DNA from: a virus
DNA: 42,251 nt
Strand: one strand, 5' to 3'
Virus record (IMG/VR): IMGVR_UViG_3300017989_004419
Location: 1 to 42,251 of that record
Numbering within the stretch: position 1 is the first letter of the stretch; the number at the start of each line of letters is the position of its first letter. The notes beneath the pieces were generated by a model. That model did not search any database, was not told the origin of the DNA, and saw nothing but the letters and a program-made list of their open reading frames with translations. Below, piece after piece: positions 15,049 through 23,130 of this stretch. A program made the translations under genes and the position numbers.

Positions 15049-15222
15049 TTAAGGTATCTCTCCTCTTTTTTTTCTCTCGTTATGCTCTTTGATCAACCGG
15101 ATAATTGTATCATTATAACTGTAGGTTTTCCCATCCTCAACCGCATAATCCCCTCCAACTCTTAACAAGAGTTTTTTAGTCTGGATATGTAGGCTGATAG
15201 TTGTTGTTTTTTCGTCACCCAT
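15049..15222 (-). CDS. Ribbon-helix-helix regulator or antitoxin-like protein
   Basis: This 57-aa protein has a first strand TTTISLHIQTKK, helix KLLLRVGGDY, a short linker and SYNDTIIRLIKEHNER, the standard layout of archaeal RHH proteins (strand, helix, then a S/T-Y-x-D-x-I-x-x-L-I helix). The TATA-like ATATATATACGC at about 15247-15262 places the transcript start only a few bases ahead of the ATG, so the mRNA may be leaderless. It likely represses itself and neighbours in the minus arm. Confidence 0.65.
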   Translation of the reverse strand: MGDEKTTTISLHIQTKKLLLRVGGDYAVEDGKTYSYNDTIIRLIKEHNERKKRGEIP

Positions 15223-15263
15223 CTATTCCACAGAGACCATATAATCCATAGCGTATATATATT

Positions 15264-16700
15264 TTATGTTTTTTGATACAACAGCCATTCATAATTTTTT
15301 CCTTCAAGAACCAGATTATAATTAGACCGCACATATTCAAAAACGTCATCGTTTACATAATCAATGTAAATAAAGATCCATTTTGTGTTAAGTCTTTTTT
15401 CCAGTGTTTTTAACTCACTAATATTTCCAGGCAGTCGGATCCCTTCAATATGGCTATGCCATAACACTCCGAAACTTTGCCCGCTCCAGGCTCCGCTATA
15501 CATGAGAGATCCATTTGTATAATGCTCATGGATGTATTCCCCGGCGATACTGTTGCCAGGTGCCGGTTTAAAATCATAAGTAGGGATTACAACAAACAAA
15601 GTTGAGATCATAAAGACAAAACAGATGCCCAGAGCAGTCGGTATTTTTTTGTTTTGTTTTGTTTGTTTTATTATAAACCAGGCACAATAAGCAGTCATAA
15701 CTGCAACAAAAGGGAGCAAGGGATACCAGTGGTATTGGTGAAACCATGTTTTTCTCGACATGACCACAGAGAAAGCGATTATTAAAACAATTGTTAGATA
15801 ATGTTTTGTTTTCAATTTGTTTTCTCTTTGATAAAAATAGATCCCTAAAAGAAAAAGGATCATCCCCACATATCCCAAGTTGTCTTTCAAAAAAACCATT
15901 TGTTTAAGCCACCACTCCGGGTTAAAAAAATAAATCTCTCCCATTTGAATATCATGCATGATCAACAAATTGTTAATATGCAACTGCCATGACACCAGAG
16001 ACAAAATACCAACTATGAGACCTCCTATATACAAAACGGGTTTTTTAAAAAAAGTATCAATTGATTTTCTCCAAAAATCTTTCAAAGGAAATAATAGACC
16101 TATCATTAATGGGATCACAACAGCAAAGGTATAATATGAAAGGATCCCGATCACTGCAAAAACAATTGAGATTGCAAAATATTTGTATTTGTCTGTTTGA
16201 TACCATTTGTAAATACTGAAAACAGATACTAAAACAAAAAACATTCCAGTTGAAAGGTTTTGAATGTTTTGCGAGAAATAAATTGAAATAGGAAAAAGAG
16301 CATAAAAAAAACTGGTGAGCAAAGCCAGGTTTTGTTTTTTAGTTATTGTTTTTACAATTAAAAACATGAGCAGAATATTCAAAATATGAAATGTGATCTC
16401 GACAGATCTCGCAACCTCCAGTGAATGCCCAAACAAATTAAAAAAACCGGCAACGATCATCGGGTAAACTGGGAGGTTGTCTTGTGCGATCCCGGTATAA
16501 TTATTTTCAACTGTCCAGTAACACCGAGGCACAAAGAGACCATGTTTTGCGATCCCATCCTCTGTGAAATGCTCTGCAACAACGAGGTAATGAGTTGATT
16601 TCCAGTTGTGAAAACCATCGAGACCGCTATGAATATTGATCAATTGCAACGAAAGTGTCAACAGTATAATTGCTCCTAAAATCAAATAAATTTTTTTCAT
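15264..16700 (-). CDS. Membrane glycosyltransferase, GT-C / PMT-ArnT type
   Basis: This 478-aa protein has about ten to twelve membrane helices with a first extracytoplasmic loop (about 25-75) holding conserved-type residues (D33-x-F-H-N, then TGIAQDNLPVYPMIVAG), as in GT39/ArnT-like enzymes that move sugar from a polyprenyl carrier to protein or lipid outside the membrane. The C-terminal 90 residues are soluble. I take the ATG at 16700 (ATGA overlap with the previous stop) rather than the one at 16715. It is paired with a dolichyl-phosphate-type synthase (16697), which would supply the lipid-linked sugar. Likely substrates are the virus's own surface proteins (inference). Confidence 0.75.
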   Translation of the reverse strand: MKKIYLILGAIILLTLSLQLINIHSGLDGFHNWKSTHYLVVAEHFTEDGIAKHGLFVPRCYWTVENNYTGIAQDNLPVYPMIVAGFFNLFGHSLEVARSVEITFHILNILLMFLIVKTITKKQNLALLTSFFYALFPISIYFSQNIQNLSTGMFFVLVSVFSIYKWYQTDKYKYFAISIVFAVIGILSYYTFAVVIPLMIGLLFPLKDFWRKSIDTFFKKPVLYIGGLIVGILSLVSWQLHINNLLIMHDIQMGEIYFFNPEWWLKQMVFLKDNLGYVGMILFLLGIYFYQRENKLKTKHYLTIVLIIAFSVVMSRKTWFHQYHWYPLLPFVAVMTAYCAWFIIKQTKQNKKIPTALGICFVFMISTLFVVIPTYDFKPAPGNSIAGEYIHEHYTNGSLMYSGAWSGQSFGVLWHSHIEGIRLPGNISELKTLEKRLNTKWIFIYIDYVNDDVFEYVRSNYNLVLEGKNYEWLLYQKT

Positions 16701-17761
16701 TTTTTCCACACCCATCTAATATTACCGAGAAAATTCCACATGGTTGCTATACCAATTCCAATTAACATTGAAATAATATAGAATAAACCAAATATTTCTG
16801 TTAATATAAATAGACAACTAATTTTTATCAAAATTCCAATAGATCTAATTAGATGATCACGATAAAGAGATCTAAAAAGTTTAACTGTTTTTGCCTCCTT
16901 TTTGAATGTCCAAAACCGGTTGATCAAAAAATTAGTGATCAATGATAATTCAACTGCGATGACACCGGAGACAACATAATATAAACCCATGTTTGTAAAA
17001 ATATAAAGAGATCCCAGGTTGACAAAAACACCAGTAAAACCAACAAAGAAAAACTGGAGCATAGTTTTCATTTTTCCAGATGACCATAATAAATGATAGA
17101 GATGCGAAAGATAAGAAAAAATAGTGAAAAAACCAAGTTTGCTTTTTCCTTTTTGCCTCTCTCCAAATGTGAAACCGATCTCCTCTATTTTTTTATAGTT
17201 GCCATGCACTAATATTTCAAGGAGGATCTTGTAACCTCTCGGTTTTAGATCCACGTTTTTAATAACTTTTTTTCTAAAACCAAAAAAACCAGATTGTGTA
17301 TCAGTTGTTTTAATATCTGGGAAAAAAGAATTAAACAAAAGACCTGCTCCTTTTGATATTATTTTTCTTTTTAGACCAAAGGATCCGGCAGTGCCATCCC
17401 CAAAATATCTGGATCCTATTACAACATCTGCGCTATTTTCCAATTTAGAGACCATTTCAAGGATTTTTTCTGGAGGATGTTGCAGATCCCCATCCATGAC
17501 TATTATTTTGTTGCCTTTTGCATGTTTAAAGCCTAATACGCAAGCGGTAGCGAGACCTTTCTCATGTTTTCTCACTAAAACAGTTACAGGATGTCGCCAG
17601 ATCTTGTTTGCATATTCTTTTGTGCCATCATTTGAGTTGTCATCTACAATTATTATTTCACAATAACCATTGAGTTGATCAAAGACTTTAAAGATCCTAT
17701 CGAATAACTCTGGCAGGTTTTCTCTCTCTTTATATGTCGGTATAACAATTGTTAGATACAT
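16697..17761 (-). CDS. Dolichyl-phosphate mannose synthase-like GT2 with GtrA membrane domain
   Basis: This 354-aa protein begins with MYLTIVIPTYKERENLPELF, the signature start of GT2 polyprenyl-phosphate sugar synthases. It has VDDNSNDGT near residue 40, the metal-binding D90-G-D92 in MDGDLQHPPEKI, and QSGFFGF before residue 170. From about 235 to the end there are four GtrA-type membrane helices. This fused GT2-GtrA layout is common in archaea. The long upstream extension to 17902 is dropped because the alignment starts exactly at 17761. It makes the lipid-linked sugar used by the GT-C enzyme next door. Confidence 0.85.
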   Translation of the reverse strand: MYLTIVIPTYKERENLPELFDRIFKVFDQLNGYCEIIIVDDNSNDGTKEYANKIWRHPVTVLVRKHEKGLATACVLGFKHAKGNKIIVMDGDLQHPPEKILEMVSKLENSADVVIGSRYFGDGTAGSFGLKRKIISKGAGLLFNSFFPDIKTTDTQSGFFGFRKKVIKNVDLKPRGYKILLEILVHGNYKKIEEIGFTFGERQKGKSKLGFFTIFSYLSHLYHLLWSSGKMKTMLQFFFVGFTGVFVNLGSLYIFTNMGLYYVVSGVIAVELSLITNFLINRFWTFKKEAKTVKLFRSLYRDHLIRSIGILIKISCLFILTEIFGLFYIISMLIGIGIATMWNFLGNIRWVWKK

Positions 17762-18113
17762 TTTTTGCTCCCATCCACTCCTCATAAGAATTATAATATT
17801 CAAGTGATCCATTGCCATAGTTAGAGCGCACAAAAACCATAGGCAAAAGAGATACACTGTCAAACTCAACTCCAAAAACTTTAATCCACATGTAATCCCC
17901 ATTCGATACGATCACTGTATCAATACCAATTTTTTCTAAATTGATTTCAAGATCTCTCGCCATATGACGGCAGACATAATCCGGATCTCGATACATGAAA
18001 CTATGGTGCAAACCTAAAACAAAATAAATAATCAACAGTAACAAAAGATACATGAAAATTTTATCTCTCAATTTTATTTTTTTTTCTGGATGCAAGTTTA
18101 CTTTTATTTTCAT
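17730..18113 (-). CDS. Membrane-anchored small protein, glycosylation neighbourhood
   Basis: This 127-aa protein has a basic start, one hydrophobic helix (about 20-36), and an outward-facing domain with DPDYVCRHMARDLEINLEKI and SNGDYMWIKVFGVEFDSVS. The layout (Cys-x-x-x-Ala-helix then strand) resembles small domains that follow glycosyltransferases in archaeal surface loci, but I cannot name a family. It overlaps the GT2 gene by 32 bases, so it is part of the same operon. Confidence 0.65.
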   Translation of the reverse strand: MKIKVNLHPEKKIKLRDKIFMYLLLLLIIYFVLGLHHSFMYRDPDYVCRHMARDLEINLEKIGIDTVIVSNGDYMWIKVFGVEFDSVSLLPMVFVRSNYGNGSLEYYNSYEEWMGAKNVSNNCYTDI

Positions 18114-18186
18114 AGATCAAGCGATAGAGAAAAAGAAGGGATGAGATGAATATATGGATGCATATACCCCCAATGTAACGGGATGC

Positions 18187-18834
18187 TTATTTCTTCTCTC
18201 TATTTTCGCCTCTATTCAATTTAAACTGGATCTCTCTCGCATGCAAATAATTTGAAATGCTTTTTATATCCCTGGATCCTTTGAAATACATAAGTGTCTC
18301 AATGCCGGCTCCCTGCTCTGATAACTGGGTGAGCCTGCTATGCCGGAAATTATACGGGCAGATCTCGGTGCCGATTATTTTTCCTGCTCTCTCAATAATA
18401 TTATAACCAGTTTTTCTGCAAAAATTAAAAAGTTGAACATCCCGGTTTATGTCTTTTGTTTTTTGGAGATATGTCTGCCTCTTTAAAAGATCGTTGAAAC
18501 TTTCTATTAAAGCCAAGACCGGCGGATCTGGATCCTGCGGATCAAACTCGAGTTTTAATTTTCTTTTGTCAACTGCATACATTCCTTTCTGGATCTTGCT
18601 CACTGGCACATGAAAAAGAATGTAACCCTGCTCAAAATCAAACTCGATGTCATCGAATGTCATCCCTTTTAACCCACGTTGCGGATCCCCGGCAACCTCA
18701 CTCGGTCTGGCACCGGTGCAATAAAGCAATGAGACAAACAATCGGTCTCTCGGTTTTATCATCTGCTTAACAATTTTTTTAAATTCTTCATCTCTTATTG
18801 TGTATCTAATATTTGCTTTGCTATAATTCGGCAT
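18187..18834 (-). CDS. Tyrosine recombinase (integrase), catalytic domain only
   Basis: This 215-aa protein has the catalytic residues of the tyrosine recombinase family: R43 in the CTGARPSEV box, Y161-x-x-R164-H165 in YNFRHSRLTQL (the usual H-x-x-R with Y in first place, as in several archaeal integrases), and Y196 in SISNYLHA. The N-terminal core-binding (SAM-like) domain is almost absent, so it is much shorter than XerA-type enzymes (about 280-300 aa). It likely resolves dimers or integrates the circle. Ribosome site GGAGG lies 9 bases ahead. No attachment site could be picked out. Confidence 0.85.
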   Translation of the reverse strand: MPNYSKANIRYTIRDEEFKKIVKQMIKPRDRLFVSLLYCTGARPSEVAGDPQRGLKGMTFDDIEFDFEQGYILFHVPVSKIQKGMYAVDKRKLKLEFDPQDPDPPVLALIESFNDLLKRQTYLQKTKDINRDVQLFNFCRKTGYNIIERAGKIIGTEICPYNFRHSRLTQLSEQGAGIETLMYFKGSRDIKSISNYLHAREIQFKLNRGENREKK

Positions 18835-19075
18835 TCTTTTTTTCCTCCGGAGGATAAATTTTTGTTAGCATAAAATAGGTGAGCCAGATCAAAGCAACTG
18901 GCGGGAAAAACCATAGTGTGAAAAATCCCATTGTCGCCAGGATCCCCGCATCCATCGCAATTTGTGCGACAATATAGATCATGTGTGCCATGACCAGAAA
19001 TGCATACATCATTGTAATTCCTAAAAACATTCTCATTTGTTTTTTTGTCAAAGGTTTAATTTTTTTAATTTTCAT
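18821..19075 (-). CDS. Two-helix membrane protein upstream of integrase
   Basis: This 84-aa protein begins MKIKKIKPLTKKQMRMFLG and has two membrane helices (about 18-38 and 45-68) and a charged end (EEKKNAEL). The ATG at 19075 is preferred over 19111 because GGTGA sits 8 bases ahead. A TATA-like TTTAAATAGT at about 19150 starts this two-gene unit. It overlaps the integrase by 14 bases and is co-expressed. Function unknown. Confidence 0.65.
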   Translation of the reverse strand: MKIKKIKPLTKKQMRMFLGITMMYAFLVMAHMIYIVAQIAMDAGILATMGFFTLWFFPPVALIWLTYFMLTKIYPPEEKKNAEL

Positions 19076-19156
19076 ATTTTTACTCACCAACTTATACGGT
19101 GTGTAACCCATCTCTCCTTATAGACCGGTTTTTTCACCGCCGTAAACTTATACTAT

Positions 19157-19651
19157 TTAAACCTTTTTAAATGTTTTGTGTAATTTTTGGGCTTTTTTGA
19201 TTTTTTTATATTTTGCAATAATTGCTTGATCAAACGCAGTCTTTTTTTTATTGCATTCAATGCAGAGTGTCTGCAAGTTTTCCATATCCCACATTTCGCC
19301 ATCCATCGCCAATGGCTTAATGTGATCACAAACCAATTTTGCAGTATCCGCAAACTCCTCTCCTTTATAGTCTGGATGTTTGGCTATTATGACAAAGCGC
19401 TCTCCGCACATTGCACATGTATAGTTGTCTTTTTTGAATACTCTTGATCTAACCCAACTCCAATGCAGGCTTTTGTCATGTTCGTCATAGAATTTTTCTG
19501 TGCATTCTTTACTGCAACATCGCCAATCTGTTCGGCGGTTCCATTCTGTTTTTGGTTTTCCGCAAACTGGGCATTCATTATTTGCTATTCGTTTTTCTGC
19601 AATTTTTGAATATATCCTAATATATTGTTGTCTTTCTGTCATTTTTATCAT
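19157..19651 (-). CDS. HNH endonuclease with zinc-binding cysteines
   Basis: This 164-aa protein has an N-terminal zinc pair (NECPVCGKPKTEW...CCSKEC), a second pair (CAMCGERF) and the HNH core VCDHIKPLAMDGEMWDMENL followed by LCIECNKKKT, where D-H, N and the CxxC fit the HNH family. The N-terminal helix-rich part resembles phage HNH proteins. The start at 19651 gives an ATGA overlap with the tiny zinc protein upstream. It may be a homing-type enzyme or a recombination/packaging nuclease. Confidence 0.8.
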   Translation of the reverse strand: MIKMTERQQYIRIYSKIAEKRIANNECPVCGKPKTEWNRRTDWRCCSKECTEKFYDEHDKSLHWSWVRSRVFKKDNYTCAMCGERFVIIAKHPDYKGEEFADTAKLVCDHIKPLAMDGEMWDMENLQTLCIECNKKKTAFDQAIIAKYKKIKKAQKLHKTFKKV

Positions 19652-19731
19652 AGAGCAATATATGCATTGTGTTTGTGAGACCAGAAATTGTCTTTTGTGA
19701 TCTCGCAACCACAGATCTCACATTTAATCAT
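19648..19731 (-). CDS. 27-aa zinc-finger microprotein
   Basis: The product MIKCEICGCEITKDNFWSHK and HNAYIAL has C-x2-C and H-x-H ligands for one zinc ion. Both ends overlap neighbours as ATGA, showing real coupling. It may be a stand-alone adaptor for the HNH enzyme or a regulator. Confidence 0.55.
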   Translation of the reverse strand: MIKCEICGCEITKDNFWSHKHNAYIAL

Positions 19732-19979
19732 GGATACTGTCTAAATCCCCCTCCAATTGGTTTTGTTTTCTTTTCTTTTTTTGGTTTTTCTGGTTTTACG
19801 ATCACAACTTGTGCGCTATCCACAAAATGTTGCTCTTTTGGTTCTCCCTCACTTGTTAATCCCTCTGGTTGTATAGCGATCTGGATACAGCCATTTATGA
19901 ATTTTATTTCTGCAACTGCGATCCCTTCAAGACCAGTTATTTTATCTTTTACTTTGTCTCCTAATTTTATTTTTTTCAT
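19728..19979 (-). CDS. Phage-type small beta protein (uncharacterised family)
   Basis: This 83-aa protein begins KKIKLGDKVKDKITGLEGIA and carries INGCIQIAIQPEG and HFVDSAQVVIV. The pattern G-D-x-V-x-D-x-(I/V)-T-G-x-x-G-I...N-G-C-x-x-x-x-(V/I)-Q-P is one I recognise from many bacteriophage genomes as a conserved protein of unknown function, probably a small beta barrel. A Pro/Lys tail follows. Excellent ribosome site AGGAGG. Confidence 0.65.
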   Translation of the reverse strand: MKKIKLGDKVKDKITGLEGIAVAEIKFINGCIQIAIQPEGLTSEGEPKEQHFVDSAQVVIVKPEKPKKEKKTKPIGGGFRQYP

Positions 19980-20074
19980 ATTATTCTTTCCTCCTCTCTA
20001 TCTTTTATTTCATGCCCACGTTTGAGTTGGTTGCTCCTAAAATGTTTTGTTTTTCTATATTCACTAAATTTCAT
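19976..20074 (-). CDS. 32-aa charged helical microprotein
   Basis: The product starts MKFSEYRKTKHFRSNQ and continues with a charged helix ending in REEERII. It overlaps the next start as ATGA and its 3' end supplies that gene's ribosome site (GAGGAGG), so it may work partly as a coupled leader peptide. Confidence 0.5.
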   Translation of the reverse strand: MKFSEYRKTKHFRSNQLKRGHEIKDREEERII

Positions 20075-20079
20075 TTTTT

Positions 20080-20166
20080 TTATTCCCCCATTATTGCAGG
20101 TAAACCGAATGCAACAAACAGTGCAACAATGCACAAAATTATGTAGTAAGGTATTAATTCTTTCAA
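20080..20166 (-). CDS. Possible small membrane protein, start unclear
   Basis: The frame gives a 28-aa hydrophobic protein from a TTG at 20166 (KELIPYYIILCIVALFVAFG then LPAIMGE). The open frame runs further upstream through TCRECDKIKIPDY without a usual start codon, so a rare start or coupling with 20189-20665 is possible. Weakly supported. Confidence 0.35.
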   Translation of the reverse strand: MKELIPYYIILCIVALFVAFGLPAIMGE

Positions 20167-20188
20167 ATAGTCTGGAATTTTTATTTTA

Positions 20189-20665
20189 TCACACTCTCGG
20201 CAGGTTAGAATATTTATGTAAAATATTCAACAATTTTGTTTGAAACTCTGCAACCTCTGGAGTATCTGCATTTTCTTTTGAGATCATATACATGATCATC
20301 CCAATTTCAGTGGGGACATCTGCGAGTTCTTTAGATCTTTCCTCTCTGCCTCTGATCTCCGCCAGGATCTCAAAATATTTCACCCATGTCGGGTTTACAT
20401 CCTCATCGGTTATTTGTAAGTCTTTTTTCAATTTCTTTGCTTTTTTCTTTAATTCTATTGTTTTTAGATCTATAGGAAAAAGACCAACTTGCTCTCGAAA
20501 ATCATTGATCTGGATCTCCTGGTTTCTATACGAGTTAGTCATGGCACAGAAATGCATTGTTGCTTTGTCTTTTGCACATCGTCTCTGATAATAACATGTC
20601 TCACATTTTTTGTTTTTATAATTATCAAATGGATAATTCATTCTTTTACTGATCCTTCTTTCCAT
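20189..20665 (-). CDS. Cys-cluster protein of unknown function
   Basis: This 158-aa protein has KKCETCYYQRRCAKDKA and HFCAM near the start, four cysteines (C-x2-C-x5-C...C) able to bind zinc or an iron-sulphur cluster. The remainder is helical with Glu/Lys coils. GAGG sits 7 bases ahead of the ATG at 20665, favouring it over 20641. No family can be named with confidence. It overlaps 20646-21062. Confidence 0.65.
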   Translation of the reverse strand: MERRISKRMNYPFDNYKNKKCETCYYQRRCAKDKATMHFCAMTNSYRNQEIQINDFREQVGLFPIDLKTIELKKKAKKLKKDLQITDEDVNPTWVKYFEILAEIRGREERSKELADVPTEIGMIMYMISKENADTPEVAEFQTKLLNILHKYSNLPRV

Positions 20666-21062
20666 CTGTTGCCTCTTTTTCTTTTAAACATATCCATGTT
20701 GCTGATTTATTGATCCGGTCAAAAGCCTCTTTCAATTCATCTGATGGTTCTATGATTTCAAAACCACTGTAATCTATCATTTTTTTAATCATAGCATAAC
20801 TTTTTCCATATCTATGATTTCCAGATATTGAAATTGCCGAGAACATATTATTAAACTCTCTATATTTTGAATTGTCTATTTTTATAGGATGTCTAAAAAT
20901 CACTGGTATTTTTTCATCACCGGCTCTTTTTCCTATTTTGTTTTTTATTCGAGTTATGGCAGAGTTTTCGGAACCATTAAGCGGGATCAAAAAACTATTA
21001 TTGCAGAGTTTTTTAATTACTTGTAATTCATATTGTGTAAATCGCAGTGAATGTTTTTTCAT
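20646..21062 (-). CDS. Uncharacterised protein with SGNHRYGKS segment
   Basis: This 138-aa protein starts with a helix (FTQYELQVIKKLCNN) that may be a DNA-binding helix pair. The segment SGNHRYGKSYAM (near residue 90) looks like a P-loop but the protein is too short for a full P-loop domain and shows no Walker B. It ends in a basic acidic tail. The start has GGTGAAAGA ahead. Its codon use is more AT-rich than its neighbours. Confidence 0.55.
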   Translation of the reverse strand: MKKHSLRFTQYELQVIKKLCNNSFLIPLNGSENSAITRIKNKIGKRAGDEKIPVIFRHPIKIDNSKYREFNNMFSAISISGNHRYGKSYAMIKKMIDYSGFEIIEPSDELKEAFDRINKSATWICLKEKEATDGKKDQ

Positions 21063-21418
21063 TCTTTCACCACATTAAACTCAATTCGGAATGTATCTGC
21101 AAACTGGATCTTATGATCCTGGAACCATCGCATGAGACCATCCCAACTGTTAAAACCCTCGCATTCTGCCTCATGTTGTTTGTATTCCTGGATGTCTTCA
21201 AAGAGTTCTTTGTTATGAGCATAAACATACCAATGCACTTTGCTTAACTGGCAGTCTGTCACTTTGGCTCTGCAAACAGCATATTTGCCTCTGCCTGGTT
21301 GCACTGCAAATTCTTTGTCAATAGGCATAGGTTTCATGCGCCTGGTGACAATTTTTTTCTGATCCAATACAAGTTTCCATGTCGGGATCCCATCCTCATT
21401 CTTTGCGCAGAAAATCAT
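21059..21418 (-). CDS. ASCH-domain protein
   Basis: This 119-aa protein matches the ASCH (PUA-like) fold: KIVTRRMKPMPIDKE, GRGKYAVCRAKVTDC, HWYVYAHNKELFED, then EAECEGFNSWDGLMRWF and a final strand FADTFRIEF. ASCH domains bind RNA or modified nucleosides; the related YqfB enzyme hydrolyses acetylcytidine. The T-R-R and the E-G-F-x-S-W-D motif are the key signs. In a virus it may handle RNA or modified bases. It overlaps the neighbouring genes at both ends (ATGA). Confidence 0.8.
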   Translation of the reverse strand: MIFCAKNEDGIPTWKLVLDQKKIVTRRMKPMPIDKEFAVQPGRGKYAVCRAKVTDCQLSKVHWYVYAHNKELFEDIQEYKQHEAECEGFNSWDGLMRWFQDHKIQFADTFRIEFNVVKE

Positions 21419-21717
21419 TTATTCATCTCCTTTTTAAAAAACTCAACCCAGAACCCGCCATCCTCCGGCACCGCAACTCTCTCTTTGCAACTCTCGCAGA
21501 AATGATCATAACATCCCATCGGCTTTCCGCATTCTGGGCATAAACATATTTCATCCAATTCATTTATGATCCGCAACCTTTCATGTTGCCGGACATCTTT
21601 TAAAAGATCCATGACATCTTTTTTTGTCTCGCATGTCTGCAAAGCAATTGCTATTTGCAGATCCACAAGATCCGGCTCCATGTTGATCTCGTTTACAGAG
21701 AGATAATTCCATTTCAT
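21415..21717 (-). CDS. Helical protein with zinc ribbon
   Basis: This 100-aa protein has a helical first half (LQIAIALQTCETKKDVMDLL) and a zinc ribbon: CLCPECGKPMGC...HFCESCKERV. It ends with an aromatic/acidic tail. Start and stop overlap neighbours as ATGA, showing a tight operon. Likely regulator or adaptor; exact role unknown. Confidence 0.65.
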   Translation of the reverse strand: MKWNYLSVNEINMEPDLVDLQIAIALQTCETKKDVMDLLKDVRQHERLRIINELDEICLCPECGKPMGCYDHFCESCKERVAVPEDGGFWVEFFKKEMNK

Positions 21718-21944
21718 TTTTTGAATGCCTCCTGGTTAACCTCAAACATAAGGATCCTGCCTTTCACCTTTGGCACCATGATCCCATGTTTCATAAGAAC
21801 CATGACACACTGGTAAACCCGCACAATGTTTTTTGCATACTGGTTTTTGTAGATCCTATCGGTGATCTGCTCAATTGTGCGAGCCTGGCTGAAACAACAT
21901 CCCATGACCTCTGCAACAAAAATATCATCTGTGTGTTTAGTCAT
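21714..21944 (-). CDS. Winged-helix DNA-binding protein
   Basis: This 76-aa protein reads as helix (DIFVAEVMGCCFSQARTIEQ), helix (ITDRIYKNQYAKNIVRVYQC), recognition-type helix (VMVLMKHG) and a wing (IMVPKVKGRILMFEVNQ), the pattern of small winged-helix regulators. GAGAGG lies ahead of the ATG. Likely a transcription regulator of the minus arm. Confidence 0.65.
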   Translation of the reverse strand: MTKHTDDIFVAEVMGCCFSQARTIEQITDRIYKNQYAKNIVRVYQCVMVLMKHGIMVPKVKGRILMFEVNQEAFKK

Positions 21945-22582
21945 AGCAACCTCTCCAAATTATTTTTTGTTTTGACCTCTGTAAACTTTTTAAGTTTCGT
22001 GATAAATTCTTCAAGTTTTTCTTTATCTGGCTCTGGGAGACCATGCCCTTTGCTATCGGCTCCGATGCTTACAAAATCTGGTTGAATTATAGACAACATC
22101 CCCAGAAATATATCAACGTCAAAATCAAGGATCGGCTCAATTGAGATCATTTTTTTAGTTCTCACCTTTTGCATAGCGTGACCTCTTATTATTACAGATG
22201 GCGCTTTTGAAACTTTATAATCTCTGTTTGTCTCAATAGTGGTTGCAAGGATCACATTGCGAGGCATGATATGATCAAAGAACCTCTGCGGGTTTTTACT
22301 CTGGAATAAATAAGTATTATCCGGGTAACTAATTGTGTGATTTAAAATCCGGATGATCCAATAACCAGGTAATCCTTCTGCGAACATGTCACAACTGGAT
22401 CCAACAAAAATTGTGTTACCAGATCCAAGATCTGTTTTCATTTCTTTTTCGTCAAACCGTATTTTTTTTTGTGGAAACCTTTTCATATAGCAATACTCGC
22501 AGTCATGGAAACATTTGCCTTTGATCACATTCCAGGTGTGTGTCACCCAGGGATACATATTACCCTTTTGTTTGTTTAGCAT
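21941..22582 (-). CDS. DUF5131 (phage Gp37/Gp68-like) radical SAM protein
   Basis: This 213-aa protein opens with VTHTWNVIKGKCFHDCEYCY; C24-x3-C28-x2-C31 binds the iron-sulphur cluster of radical SAM enzymes. The line NTIFVGSSCDMFAEGLP, LFQSKNPQRF and SIEPILDFDVD are typical of the DUF5131 family, common in phages and mobile elements and of unknown substrate. The family is usually about 230-260 aa, so this is a compact version. Its first 27 bases upstream/start repeat those of the next gene (see 22568-22594). Confidence 0.85.
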   Translation of the reverse strand: MLNKQKGNMYPWVTHTWNVIKGKCFHDCEYCYMKRFPQKKIRFDEKEMKTDLGSGNTIFVGSSCDMFAEGLPGYWIIRILNHTISYPDNTYLFQSKNPQRFFDHIMPRNVILATTIETNRDYKVSKAPSVIIRGHAMQKVRTKKMISIEPILDFDVDIFLGMLSIIQPDFVSIGADSKGHGLPEPDKEKLEEFITKLKKFTEVKTKNNLERLL

Positions 22583-22594
22583 TAAAAACCTCCT
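22568..22594 (-). repeat. 27-nt start-site repeat, copy 1
   Basis: The 27 bases around the ribosome site and start of the radical SAM gene are identical to 23116-23142 around the nuclease start. Both genes thus open with MLNKQ and the same AGGAGG leader. Confidence 0.85.
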
Positions 22595-23130
22595 AAAATA
22601 TTAAGTGTTTTCTGTTCACCTTTTAATATTTCTATCGGTAGGAGATGTTTCTGTTTTATTTCTCGATAATTATCAATTGCTTTCATAAATGATCCATCGG
22701 ATCTTGCTCTTTTGTCTCCCTTTTTAAAAAAAGTTGCATTTGTTAAAAAGTTTTCTTTTGTAATATACCCGCAGATTGTAAATTCATTTTTTTCTTTGTT
22801 AAAACTGACAAAAATATATCCATCACATAAATATTTCATTTGGCATTCCAAGACATTATGCACAAAATCTAAACGAAAATCTACATTTCTTAATTCTGTT
22901 TTTATATCGAATTTTTTATTGAAAATTGTTACATCGGTTCCGCCGTCATACCCGTTATATTTGTTTGGTCTTTTACAACCAAACTCATCACATATGATTA
23001 TTTGTGCGATGTGACCTATTAATCTTTGCTCTGGATCCCCGTCAACTTTTCCCCGCCATATTTTAGGTGTGTCTTTTAAAAGATACTTTGCATAGTCTAT
23101 TTGATCATTTGTTGGTTGTTTGTTTAGCAT
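22582..23130 (-). CDS. PD-(D/E)XK nuclease-like protein
   Basis: This 182-aa protein has the core NGYDGGTDVTIFNKKFDIKTE, where D (in GGTD) and D-x-K (FDIKTE) fit the PD-(D/E)XK active site on two strands. The following NVDFRLDFVHNVLECQ and GYIFVSFN are consistent with the fold. The start is the ATG at 23130, preceded by a perfect GAGGAGG; the longer frame from 23241 runs through the protease gene. Restriction-like or Holliday/repair nuclease activity is possible. Confidence 0.65.
   Translation of the reverse strand: MLNKQPTNDQIDYAKYLLKDTPKIWRGKVDGDPEQRLIGHIAQIIICDEFGCKRPNKYNGYDGGTDVTIFNKKFDIKTELRNVDFRLDFVHNVLECQMKYLCDGYIFVSFNKEKNEFTICGYITKENFLTNATFFKKGDKRARSDGSFMKAIDNYREIKQKHLLPIEILKGEQKTLNILGGF

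Noticed and set aside
18187-19150. Attachment site near the integrase
   Set aside because: I looked for a tRNA 3' end or direct repeat near the integrase and found nothing convincing.
20800-20830. P-loop-like SGNHRYGKS in the 138-aa minus-strand protein
   Set aside because: It is too close to the C-terminus for a P-loop domain and there is no Walker B; probably chance likeness to the true GRHRVGKS of the ATPase.
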